A DNA stretch of 62,310 nucleotides from Desulfobulbaceae bacterium UBA2273 (GTDB lineage Bacteria; Desulfobacterota; Desulfobulbia; Desulfobulbales; Desulfurivibrionaceae): positions 1-62,310 of the forward strand of contig DDWZ01000009.1 in NCBI GenBank assembly GCA_002347095.1, given 5' to 3'. Below the pieces are notes generated by a model that ran no database searches, was not told where the DNA came from, and saw only the letters and a list, made by a program, of their open reading frames with translations. The first letter of the stretch is position 1, and each line of letters opens with the position of its first letter. A program made the translations under genes and the position numbers. Shown piece by piece: positions 1 through 7,347 of the stretch.

Positions 1-92
1 TTACACAATCCTTTTTACACCCTCTACAAGATACCCAACTGACCATCTGGGTGGTCAAGGTCGGCCACCGCCGAGAAGTCTACCGCATTTAG
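1..92 (+). pseudogene. RelE/ParE-type toxin, C-terminal remnant with frameshift
   Basis: Reading to the TAG at 90-92 gives the peptide LTIWVVKVGHRREVYRI, which resembles the C-terminal end of RelE-family mRNA interferases (VVKVGHR..VYR). The preceding residues of that family (YTLYKIP) are found in a different frame (positions 16-36) that stops at 40-42, so the fragment appears frameshifted around position 37. The 5' part lies outside the window, so a sequencing error or a still functional gene cannot be excluded. No antitoxin gene is visible here. Confidence 0.5.
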
Positions 93-335
93 GGGCAGCC
101 AGGCAGGACTTACAAGGCTGTTCTGCGGTTTTCATGAATCTTTCCCCGCCCCGTGCTTTGCTGCAAGCTGTCCGGCAAGTTCTCTTGTTGTTGGGGTATT
201 TTCCCTTGGACAAAAGAGGGCGGAATACTGTATTTTGATGGGTATGTGTTGCGGCCTGACTGTCTGGGTTGTGTTGCGCATGCTGAAAGTCATCCTCCGT
301 GTTTTTTCCTATTTCTATGAGACCGGCGCCATTTT

Positions 336-1991
336 ATGAAAACTACCAATCAGACCCATCGGACCAAGTTTATTTTTATCACTGGCGGCGTTCTTTCGTC
401 CCTGGGCAAAGGGCTGGCAGCCGCGTCCATCGGCGCCCTGCTTGAGAGCCGCGGGCTGTCCATCACCTTTCAGAAGCTGGACCCGTATATCAACGTGGAC
501 CCCGGCACCATGAACCCCTTCCAGCACGGCGAGGTGTATGTCACCGACGACGGGGCGGAGACGGATCTTGACCTTGGCCATTACGAGCGGTACACCTCCG
601 TGGCCCTGGGGCAACGCAACAACTATACCTCGGGCCGCATCTACCATTCGGTGATCAGCAAGGAGCGGCGCGGCGAATATCTGGGCGGCACCGTGCAGGT
701 GATCCCGCATATCACCGACGAAATCAAGAGAGCCATCCTCCAGTTTGAAGGCGAGGTGGACGTGGCTATTATCGAGATCGGCGGCACCATCGGCGATATC
801 GAAGGGCTGCCTTTTCTGGAGGCGATCCGTCAGTTCCGCACCGATGTGGGGCGGGAAAATTCCCTGTACATCCATGTGACCTGGGTTCCCTACATCAAGA
901 CCGCTGGCGAGGTGAAGACCAAGCCTACTCAGCACAGCGTCAAGGAGCTGCGCGCCATCGGCATCCAGCCGGACATTCTCCTCTGCCGCACGGAAGGGTT
1001 GCTCAGTAATGAGCTGAAGGCCAAGATCTCCCTGTTTTGCAACGTGGAGAAAGAGGCGGTCATCACGGCCCGCGACGTGGACAATATCTACGAAGTGCCG
1101 CTCTGTTTCCATGCCGAAGGGCTCGATGACATCATCCTCAATAAGCTCAATATCTGGACCGGATCGCCGCGCCTGGACGCCTGGCAGGAGCTGGTCGAGA
1201 AGGTCAAGCACCCCAAACGCGAGGTGGAGATCGGCATCATCGGCAAATACGTCGATCTGACCGAGTCGTACAAGAGCCTGCACGAAGCCTTGGTGCATGG
1301 GGGTGTGGCCAACGAGGCCAAGGTGCGGCTCCGCTATGTGAGCGCCGAGGAGATTGAAGACAAGGGCGCCGACGGCTTGCTGGCCGGGTGCCACGGGGTA
1401 CTGGTGCCGGGCGGCTTCGGCAGCCGCGGGGTGGCGGGCAAGATCCAGGCCGTGACCTTTGCCAGGGAGAAAAAGATTCCTTATTTCGGCATCTGCCTTG
1501 GCATGCAGTTGGCGGTGATCGAGTTCGCCAGAAATGTCGCAGGCATGAAAGATGCCGACAGCACCGAGTTCAACCAGCTTACTAAGCATCCTGTCATCTA
1601 CTTCATTAAGGAGTGGTATGATTACCGCACCGGCAAAACCCAGATCCGCGACGAAGCCACCGACCTGGGCGGTACCCTGCGGCTGGGGGCCTACCCCTGC
1701 AAGATGGTGGAGAATACCTTTGCCCACGCGGCGTATGGTACAGGCGAGATTCAAGAGCGGCATCGGCACCGCTACGAATTCAACAATGCCTTCAAGGACG
1801 AGCTGGTGAAACATGGGCTCATCATCAGCGGCACCTCTCCGGATGAAAAGCTGGTGGAGATCATTGAGCTGCCCGACCATCCGTGGTTTCTCGGCTGCCA
1901 GTTTCATCCGGAATTCAAGTCCGGCCCCATGAAGCCGCATCCCCTGTTTACGAATTTCATCAAGGCAGCTTTGGAGAACGCCGGAATTTAA
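336..1991 (+). CDS. pyrG: CTP synthase
   Basis: This 551-residue protein makes CTP from UTP, ATP and glutamine in the cytoplasm, the last step of pyrimidine nucleotide synthesis. The N-terminal synthetase domain begins with the family signature [20 protein letters not shown] and contains [18 protein letters not shown]. The C-terminal class I glutamine amidotransferase domain has the nucleophile motif FGICLGMQ and the His/Glu motif QFHPEF. The length is normal for the family. The ATG at 336 has no clear Shine-Dalgarno sequence before it. CTP is also the substrate for CMP-Kdo synthesis, which fits the kdsA and kdsC genes downstream. Confidence 0.97.
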   Translation: MKTTNQTHRTKFIFITGGVLSSLGKGLAAASIGALLESRGLSITFQKLDPYINVDPGTMNPFQHGEVYVTDDGAETDLDLGHYERYTSVALGQRNNYTSGRIYHSVISKERRGEYLGGTVQVIPHITDEIKRAILQFEGEVDVAIIEIGGTIGDIEGLPFLEAIRQFRTDVGRENSLYIHVTWVPYIKTAGEVKTKPTQHSVKELRAIGIQPDILLCRTEGLLSNELKAKISLFCNVEKEAVITARDVDNIYEVPLCFHAEGLDDIILNKLNIWTGSPRLDAWQELVEKVKHPKREVEIGIIGKYVDLTESYKSLHEALVHGGVANEAKVRLRYVSAEEIEDKGADGLLAGCHGVLVPGGFGSRGVAGKIQAVTFAREKKIPYFGICLGMQLAVIEFARNVAGMKDADSTEFNQLTKHPVIYFIKEWYDYRTGKTQIRDEATDLGGTLRLGAYPCKMVENTFAHAAYGTGEIQERHRHRYEFNNAFKDELVKHGLIISGTSPDEKLVEIIELPDHPWFLGCQFHPEFKSGPMKPHPLFTNFIKAALENAGI

Positions 1992-1996
1992 AGGGA

Positions 1997-2057
1997 AAGG
2001 TGAAAGGTCAAAGGCTAAAGGCGAAGAATCCAAGCAAAACCTTTACCCTTTCACCTT
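1997..2057. other. Imperfect inverted repeat between pyrG and kdsA
   Basis: The arms 1997-2014 (AAGGTGAAAGGTCAAAGG) and 2040-2057 (CCTTTACCCTTTCACCTT) are complementary apart from about two positions, with a 25-base loop. No T-run follows directly. It could be a weak terminator, a processing hairpin or a dispersed repeat; the sequence alone does not decide. Confidence 0.45.
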
Positions 2058-2086
2058 GGACCTGTCTTTAACGAAGGAGAGCAAAA

Positions 2087-2929
2087 GTGGAGCCTGTGCG
2101 TATCCCAGATTTTTTCGAGGTCGGTCCCAACCGGCCTTTTTTATTGATCGGCGGTCCGTGTGTCATCGAATCGGCCGACATGTGCCGCGAGGTTGCCGCA
2201 GGGCTTAAGGATATCTGCGGCCGGCTGGGCATCTCCTATATGTTCAAGGCCTCGTTTGACAAGGCCAACCGGACCTCGCTCGATTCCTTCCGTGGCCCCG
2301 GTCTGGACGAGGGGCTGCGCATCCTGGCCGATATCCGCCGGGATTTTGGCGTGCCGGTGGTTTCCGATGTGCATGAGGTGGCCCAGGTCGGGCCGGCAGC
2401 CGAGGTGTTGGATGTTTTGCAGATCCCGGCTTTTCTCTGCAGGCAGACCGATCTGCTGGTGGCTGCGGCCAAAAGCGGCAAGGTGGTGAGCCTCAAAAAA
2501 GGCCAGTTCGTCTCGCCCTGGGATATGCAGCACGCGGTGAGCAAGATCAACGCGGTGGCTAAAGAGAAGCTGATGCTCATGGAGCGGGGCACGACCTTCG
2601 GCTACAACAATCTGGTCGTTGACATGCGCTCCCTGCCGGTGATGCGCTCCTTCGGTTGCCCGGTTATCTACGATGCCACCCACAGCGTCCAATTGCCCGG
2701 CGGGGCAGGGGGAAGTTCCGGCGGCCAGCGCGAGTTTATCCCGACCCTGGCCCGGGCCGCCGTGGCTGCGGGGATCGACGGCTTGTTCATGGAGATCCAT
2801 CCCGATCCGGCCAAGGCACTGTGCGACGGGCCTAACTCCATGCCGCTTAAGGGGGTGGAGCCCCTGCTCGCCCATCTTGTGGAGATTCATGCCCTTATCC
2901 AGCGGCAAGCAGCGGAGGGCGGTCCATGA
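2087..2929 (+). CDS. kdsA: 3-deoxy-8-phosphooctulonate synthase
   Basis: KdsA condenses phosphoenolpyruvate with arabinose 5-phosphate to Kdo 8-phosphate for the LPS inner core. The 280-residue protein shows family motifs GGPCVIES near the N terminus, FKASFDKANRTS, PVVSDVHE, DVLQIPAFLCRQTDLL, YDATHSVQLPGG and MEIHPDP. The start is a GTG at 2087 with a good ribosome site AAGGAGA at 2074-2080. It overlaps kdsC by four bases (ATGA), which suggests coupled translation of two enzymes of the same pathway. Length and motifs are normal. Confidence 0.97.
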   Translation: MEPVRIPDFFEVGPNRPFLLIGGPCVIESADMCREVAAGLKDICGRLGISYMFKASFDKANRTSLDSFRGPGLDEGLRILADIRRDFGVPVVSDVHEVAQVGPAAEVLDVLQIPAFLCRQTDLLVAAAKSGKVVSLKKGQFVSPWDMQHAVSKINAVAKEKLMLMERGTTFGYNNLVVDMRSLPVMRSFGCPVIYDATHSVQLPGGAGGSSGGQREFIPTLARAAVAAGIDGLFMEIHPDPAKALCDGPNSMPLKGVEPLLAHLVEIHALIQRQAAEGGP

Positions 2930-3570
2930 CCGGCAACGGTTCCTGCGGCATCCCGGGCGGCCAGTACCCTTCCGACTGCGAGGTCACCGAAGGGTTGCGC
3001 CAGCGGGCCATGTCGCGAAGTGGCCAGGACGAGCGCGGCTATGCCTGGCGCGTCTGCCTGCCCCGGGCAAAGGAGATCCAGCTCCTGCTCCTTGACGTGG
3101 ACGGGGTGCTCACCGACGGCACCATCACGTACGGGAATTCCGGCACGGAGCTGAAATCCTTCAACATCAAGGACGGCTTCGGCATCCGCCTTCTGCGGGA
3201 ATCGGGAGTGGAGGTGGGCATCATCACCGCCCGCCGTTCCGAGGCGGTGGAGCGCAGGGCCCAGGATCTGAAGCTGGCCCACCTCTACCAGGGAGTGGGC
3301 AACAAAATCGAGGCCTTCACCGAGATCCTCGCCGCCCAGAAGCTCACCCCCCAACAGGTCGCCTACATGGGCGATGACTGGCTCGATCTGCCCCTGCTCA
3401 GCCGGGTGGGGTTGGCGGTAACGGTGGCCGACGGCGTGGCCGAGGTCAAGGCGGTTGCCCATTATGTGACCAGGCAGGCCGGAGGCAGGGGGGCGGTGCG
3501 CGAATTGTGCGAACTGATCATCGAGGCCAAAGGACAACGGGAAGAGCTGTTGGCGAGGTATCTGCGATGA
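2926..3570 (+). CDS. kdsC: 3-deoxy-D-manno-octulosonate 8-phosphate phosphatase
   Basis: KdsC is a HAD-superfamily phosphatase that removes phosphate from Kdo 8-phosphate. HAD motif I is LLLLDVDGVLTDG at about residues 50-62, motif II is IITARRS, and the C-terminal metal motif is YMGDDWLDLPLL. The usual small, capless KdsC fold starts near residue 46, leaving an N-terminal extension of about 45 residues of unknown role. The ATG at 2926 overlaps the kdsA stop, which favours the long form; an internal start at 3010 (Met29) is the alternative. It overlaps lptC by four bases. Confidence 0.93.
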   Translation: MTGNGSCGIPGGQYPSDCEVTEGLRQRAMSRSGQDERGYAWRVCLPRAKEIQLLLLDVDGVLTDGTITYGNSGTELKSFNIKDGFGIRLLRESGVEVGIITARRSEAVERRAQDLKLAHLYQGVGNKIEAFTEILAAQKLTPQQVAYMGDDWLDLPLLSRVGLAVTVADGVAEVKAVAHYVTRQAGGRGAVRELCELIIEAKGQREELLARYLR

Positions 3571-4142
3571 TGACTGGTTACCGCAATATCCTCTGGGCCT
3601 TGCCCCTGGTTCTTGTGCTTTCCTGGCCGATTTGGGGCGGCGCGTTCACCCGGGTTCTCGCTCCCCGCGGCGGCATGGATTCCGGCGCTACCCTTGCTGC
3701 GCCCAAGGCCGCGACCGCAGGCGCCGGTTTCAGCATGGAGGGGGTTTTGTTTTCCCAACTGAAAAACGGGGTGCGGGACTGGCAGATCCAGGCCAAGCGG
3801 CTCTATTCCGGAGAAGACCAGGACAGAATGCAGCTCGTAGCGGTGGAGGCGCAGGTTTTCAAGAACGCCGAACGCAGGTTTGTGATCACCGGCCAGGAAG
3901 GCGAATACAACAGCAAGCAAAAAGTTCTCACCATGCGCAACGAAGTTAAGGTGCAGGCCGAGAAAGGCATGCTGATCCAGTCCGACAGCCTCAGCTATGA
4001 CGATCAGGCCCGAAAGATCACGACCCAGGACCCGGTGCAGATCACCGACAAAAACCTGGACATCCGCGGCATGGGGATGGCGTATGACATGGAAAAGGAT
4101 TCCTACGATGTTCGCGGCCGGGTCAAGGTGGATTTTCAGTAA
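3567..4142 (+). CDS. lptC: LPS export ABC transporter periplasmic protein LptC
   Basis: This 191-residue protein has one N-terminal membrane anchor (about residues 6-24, NILWALPLVLVLSWPIWGG) followed by a beta-rich periplasmic domain of the LptC/YrbK type. In that family the protein joins LptB2FG to LptA and carries LPS across the periplasm. The C-terminal part repeats short strands with patterns such as YDDQARKITTQDPVQIT and YDVRGRVKVDFQ, as expected for the beta-jellyroll. The chosen ATG at 3567 overlaps the kdsC stop; the gene order kdsA-kdsC-lptC supports the call. lptA and lptB are not in the window. Confidence 0.85.
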   Translation: MMTGYRNILWALPLVLVLSWPIWGGAFTRVLAPRGGMDSGATLAAPKAATAGAGFSMEGVLFSQLKNGVRDWQIQAKRLYSGEDQDRMQLVAVEAQVFKNAERRFVITGQEGEYNSKQKVLTMRNEVKVQAEKGMLIQSDSLSYDDQARKITTQDPVQITDKNLDIRGMGMAYDMEKDSYDVRGRVKVDFQ

Positions 4143-4168
4143 GATTGGCATAAGGAAAAAGGTAGCGC

Positions 4169-4876
4169 GTGAAAGATATTTCCTTGAAAGAACGGATCAT
4201 CCTGGCCCTTGATGTGGAAACCCCGGAGCAGGCCAGGGAGCTGGTGAAAAAAACCGAATCCCATCTTGGTTTTTACAAGGTCGGGCTGCAGCTTTTTATG
4301 GCCGATTGGTTCCAGACCGTTGACTGGCTGGTTGACCGGGGTCACAAGGTGATGCTGGATCTCAAATTTTTCGATATTCCGGAGACGGTCAAGCTGGCCG
4401 TGGCTCAACTGAGAAGCCACGGGGTGAGCCTGGCCACCGTGCACGGCAACGACCCGATCATCCGGGCGGCCCTGGAGGAAAAAGGAGACATCAAGCTGCT
4501 GGCCGTGACCGTGCTCACCAGCTTTGGCGAGGAAGACCTGCGGGCCATGGGCATGACCCAGTCCATCGAGGATCTGGTCTATTTCCGGGCCAAACGGGCG
4601 CTGGAACTGGGCTGCGACGGGGTGGTCTCCTCCGGTCTTGAGGCGGCCAGGTTGCGCGACGGGCTTGGCGAGAAGCTGTTGCTGGTCACGCCGGGGATCA
4701 GGCCTGGGGCCAACGTGCTGGACACGGCCGACGATCAGACCCGGATCATGACCGCAGGCCGCGCCATCACAAGCGGCGCCGATCAGGTGGTCGTGGGCCG
4801 CCCCATTTCCAAGGCCGCTGATCCCATCGCGGTTATCGAAGCCATGCAGCAGGAGATTGCCCAGGCTCTTCGGTAA
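4169..4876 (+). CDS. pyrF: Orotidine 5'-phosphate decarboxylase
   Basis: PyrF decarboxylates OMP to UMP. The 235-residue TIM-barrel protein has IILALDVETPEQA at the N terminus, the catalytic motif MLDLKFFDIPETV with the Asp and Lys residues of the family, TVHGND, LLVTPGIRPG and VVGRPISKAADP. The GTG start at 4169 lies 26 bases after lptC. It is therefore probably the last gene of the pyrG-kdsA-kdsC-lptC-pyrF unit, with pyrimidine genes at both ends of the Kdo/LPS genes. Confidence 0.96.
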   Translation: MKDISLKERIILALDVETPEQARELVKKTESHLGFYKVGLQLFMADWFQTVDWLVDRGHKVMLDLKFFDIPETVKLAVAQLRSHGVSLATVHGNDPIIRAALEEKGDIKLLAVTVLTSFGEEDLRAMGMTQSIEDLVYFRAKRALELGCDGVVSSGLEAARLRDGLGEKLLLVTPGIRPGANVLDTADDQTRIMTAGRAITSGADQVVVGRPISKAADPIAVIEAMQQEIAQALR

Positions 4877-4889
4877 GGCAAGAGCCTGG
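4861..4889 (+). terminator. Perfect 10-bp hairpin spanning the pyrF stop codon
   Basis: The arms CCAGGCTCTT (4861-4870) and AAGAGCCTGG (4880-4889) pair perfectly, and the pyrF TAA (4874-4876) lies in the 9-base loop. There is no T-run right after it, so it is not a classical intrinsic terminator. It may act in transcript 3'-end processing or rho-assisted ending. Confidence 0.5.
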
Positions 4890-5105
4890 CAGGCAACCTG
4901 GGCATCAAAATCTCCTCTCCTCCCGTTTTTTTCACGCAGAGAACAGCAACCCATTTTCGTGCGCGAACACCACCCCCTCTGTCTTCAAAGGCAGACAGGA
5001 CAGCATTCTGGGCAAATTCCCCTCCGCCCCTTTACATCCGGTTTTTCAGGGCATATAGTAAAATATATGAATTCTGAATAGCAGAACACAACAGGAGGAC
5101 GCGCC

Positions 5106-5354
5106 ATGCACACCAAAGAAGAGCTGTGTGAGAAGATCAAGGCTGTTTTTCCGGAGATCGGCGCCTGCGGCATCGACCTCAAGGTTGATTACGACAAGGA
5201 CAACAAGGCCTGGGTCGTTGATCTCAAGAAGGACAAACATGAGCTCAAGACCTTCCTGGAGGACTCCGAAGCGCAACAGTGCATGGACGGCAAGCAATGC
5301 GTGTCGTTGGGGCTGCAGATCGGCCAGCTCAGGAAAAATATCGAGCAGATGTAG
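5106..5354 (+). CDS. Small conserved-type hypothetical protein, 82 aa
   Basis: The product is a charged, acidic 82-residue protein that begins MHTKEELCEKIKAVFPEIG and contains four cysteines (positions about 8, 20, 59 and 64). There is no signal peptide or membrane segment. The ribosome site AGGAGG lies at about 5091-5097 before the ATG at 5106. A gap of 229 bases separates it from pyrF, so it probably has its own promoter. It stands directly before a thioredoxin-fold selenoprotein and may belong with it. I cannot assign a function. Confidence 0.7.
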   Translation: MHTKEELCEKIKAVFPEIGACGIDLKVDYDKDNKAWVVDLKKDKHELKTFLEDSEAQQCMDGKQCVSLGLQIGQLRKNIEQM

Positions 5355-5423
5355 CGTGCGCGGTTCTGAAGCAAACTGCGAAAACGGGGTGTTTATCCAC
5401 TAACCACACGAGGAGGGACAAAC

Positions 5424-5993
5424 ATGACGGTAAAAATCCAATGGCGCACGGAAATGGACGATGCCCTGAGTCTGGGGCGGAAGGCGGGCAAACCGATCCT
5501 GCTCGATTTTTTCAACCCCAACTGAATTGGCTGCCAACAGATGGATACAGTTACGTATCCCGAAAGCAAGGTGGTGCAATTCATCGAGGAAAATTTCATA
5601 CCGCTCCGCATTCCGTCTGACAGCAAACCCCATCCGGACAAGTTCAACGTCAAGTGGACCCCCACCCTGGTAACCTTGAGCCCGGACGGTCAGGAACATC
5701 ATCGCACCGTGGGGTTTCTCGGGCCCGAGGAGTTGATTCCCTCGCTCCTGTTGGGACTGGGCAAATATCATTACGAAAATGACCGTTTCGACGAGGCCTT
5801 GGCCCGCCTTGCGCAACTGCTCGACGGGTATGGGCAAAGCGGCAGCGCGCCCGAGGCCATTTTCCTGGTCGGCGTCTGCAGCTACAAGCGGTCGCAGGAT
5901 CCCAAGCCGCTGAAGGCGGCCTATGAAAAATTGACCGCTCTTTTTCCCGACAGCGAATGGACCAAGCGCGCCTATCCCTATCGGCTCCTCTGA
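5424..5993 (+). CDS. Thioredoxin-fold protein with in-frame TGA, probable selenoprotein (UxxC)
   Basis: An ATG at 5424, six bases after a strong ribosome site AGGAGGG (5411-5417), opens a frame that reaches an in-frame TGA at 5523-5525 and continues without another stop to 5993. With the TGA read as selenocysteine the product is 189 residues and contains DFFNPN-U-IGC, placing Sec34 and Cys37 exactly at the thioredoxin CxxC site. The downstream segment (KVVQFIEENFIPLRI, then KWTPTLVTLSPDG with the cis-Pro loop) is a normal thioredoxin fold, followed by a helical, TPR-like tail of about 80 residues. The only other start, the ATG at 5541, lacks a ribosome site and would remove the first strand. 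A nonsense mutation is the alternative, but the exact position of the TGA argues against it. Confidence 0.85.
5520..5552 (+). promoter_or_regulatory. Candidate bacterial SECIS hairpin after the TGA
   Basis: The bases around and just after the TGA can fold: AACTG (5520-5524) is complementary to CAGTT (5548-5552). Inside, CTG..CC can pair with GG..CAG around an AACAGAT loop. A bacterial SECIS should lie in this position, but the stem is short and interrupted, and the typical loop G is not obvious. Treat it as a place to fold, not a proven element. Confidence 0.3.
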
Positions 5994-5999
5994 GGTTCC

Positions 6000-6052
6000 G
6001 GACACGCGGATCAGCCGGGTTGCCCATCGGCTCCTGACCAATCCGCGTGTCC
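6000..6052 (+). terminator. 12-bp hairpin downstream of the selenoprotein gene
   Basis: GGACACGCGGAT (6000-6011) and ATCCGCGTGTCC (6041-6052) are perfect inverted repeats separated by 29 bases. The sequence CTCTTT follows. It sits just after the stop at 5993, so it probably ends or processes that transcript. Confidence 0.55.
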
Positions 6053-6101
6053 CTCTTTGCAAACGATTTCCTGCCGCCGGGGGGAGGGTTGGGAAAAGCC
6101 C

Positions 6102-6992
6102 ATGCAAGAAAACAGCTACGATTGCATCATCATCGGGGCAGGGCCTGGCGGTTTGCAGGCCGCCATCCATCTGGCCCGCTATAACCGGAAGGTCATCCTC
6201 CTCGATCACGGCGGCGGCAGGACACGCCATGCCCTGCACATCGAGAACTACCTCGGCCTTGAGCGTACCTCCGGGAAAGAACTTGTTGATACCGGCATCA
6301 GGCAGATCACCTCCTTCGGCGCCGAGTTCAGACGGGAGGATGTTGCCTCGGTTCGGGTCGAGAACGGGTTTGTTGTGACCACGGAAAAGGGGCGGTACCA
6401 AGCGCCCTATGCCATTGTTTCCGCCGGAGTTGTCGAGCATCCGCCGAAAATCAGGGGGATGAACAGGTTTTTCAGCCGCACGGTTTTTACCTGCGTTGAC
6501 TGCGACGGTTACCGCACCACCGGCAAGAAGCTCGTCATTCTCGGCGATTCCCTCGAAGCCATGCGCCTCGCCTTTGCCATGCGCCAGATGTTCACCCCGG
6601 ATATCATGCTCATCCTGCCGGACGGCGTTCTGCCGGACGATCATGCCGATTTGCTGGCCGAGGACGGAATTGGTTTCCTGATCGGGGCTCCACAGGAATT
6701 TCTTGGCGAGACAACGTTGCGCGGCGTGAGGCTGACGGACGGGCGGGAGATTGCCTGCCAGGTGGTCATGCTCAGTTATGAGTACACCGTGAACGACTCC
6801 TGTCTGGCCGGGCTTGCCCTTGCGCGGGAGGGCAACGGCCGCGAGCTTGCAACCGACCCTGCCTGCGAAACCTCTGTTAAAAATCTCTTTGCCCTGGGCG
6901 CCCTCAAGGCGGGCAAGGCCCAGGCCATCATTGCCGCCGGCCAGGGAGCCATGGTGGGCATCGAGATCAACCGCCGGCTGCTGAATCTGTGA
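6102..6992 (+). CDS. Thioredoxin-reductase-like flavoprotein with CVDC motif
   Basis: The 296-residue protein has an N-terminal FAD-binding Rossmann motif (IIIGAGPGGLQAAIHLARY) and a redox-active CxxC in TCVDCDGYR at about residue 132, at the place where bacterial thioredoxin reductases have CATCDG. The second nucleotide domain is atypical: it reads LVILGDSLEAMRLA, no HRR-type NADPH-phosphate motif follows, and the usual C-terminal GD of the FAD site is replaced by ALGALKAG. It may use another electron donor or be catalytically changed. The ATG at 6102 was chosen because homology begins there; a TTG at 6057 would add 15 residues. It lies downstream of the thioredoxin-fold selenoprotein, a plausible partner. 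Confidence 0.75.
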   Translation: MQENSYDCIIIGAGPGGLQAAIHLARYNRKVILLDHGGGRTRHALHIENYLGLERTSGKELVDTGIRQITSFGAEFRREDVASVRVENGFVVTTEKGRYQAPYAIVSAGVVEHPPKIRGMNRFFSRTVFTCVDCDGYRTTGKKLVILGDSLEAMRLAFAMRQMFTPDIMLILPDGVLPDDHADLLAEDGIGFLIGAPQEFLGETTLRGVRLTDGREIACQVVMLSYEYTVNDSCLAGLALAREGNGRELATDPACETSVKNLFALGALKAGKAQAIIAAGQGAMVGIEINRRLLNL

Positions 6993-7033
6993 GCAGCGCG
7001 GCATAAACCGTCATCCCGCACAGGAGGAACATC

Positions 7034-7330
7034 ATGAAACGTCAGGTTGAAATGGAAGAAACCATGCTGCGTGCGCACCGGGAGTTCCTGGAGCATCTTG
7101 AGAAATCCCTTGCTCTGGTGGCGAAGGATATTGATGAGGCCAAGGAGATGACGCATATCTGCACCGATGAGTGGTGTCAGGCCACCGAGGGCGTGCTTGA
7201 CGAGTTGGCCAAGGTCATCTTTGCGGTCAGCGAACCGCGCTGGCTCTCCAAGGAAGACTCGAAAAAGATCAGCGCGTTGCGCCATCGCATGCACGATCTG
7301 TACGCCCGTTACAAAGCAGTTAAAAAATAA
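7034..7330 (+). CDS. Small helical hypothetical protein, 98 aa
   Basis: This is a highly charged, probably all-helical 98-residue protein. Two cysteines occur in ICTDEWC at about residues 43-48. A ribosome site (CAGGAGG) precedes the ATG at 7034. It lies 42 bases after the flavoprotein and 18 bases before korA, so it is likely cotranscribed with them. No domain is recognised. A helper or regulator of the redox enzymes is possible, but this rests only on position. Confidence 0.65.
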   Translation: MKRQVEMEETMLRAHREFLEHLEKSLALVAKDIDEAKEMTHICTDEWCQATEGVLDELAKVIFAVSEPRWLSKEDSKKISALRHRMHDLYARYKAVKK

Positions 7331-7347
7331 CCCCAGGAGCCACGATC

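Noticed and set aside
315..2033. Long minus-strand reading frame across pyrG
   Set aside because: It is a mirror of the strongly conserved pyrG frame in G+C-rich DNA and has no recognised motif.
5541..5993. Short thioredoxin-like gene starting at the ATG at 5541
   Set aside because: There is no ribosome site and the first strand and active-site U would be lost; the 5424 start with TGA read-through explains the sequence better.
5400..7004. 534-residue minus-strand frame across the selenoprotein and flavoprotein genes
   Set aside because: It is antisense to two genes with clear motifs and has no ribosome site or domain of its own.
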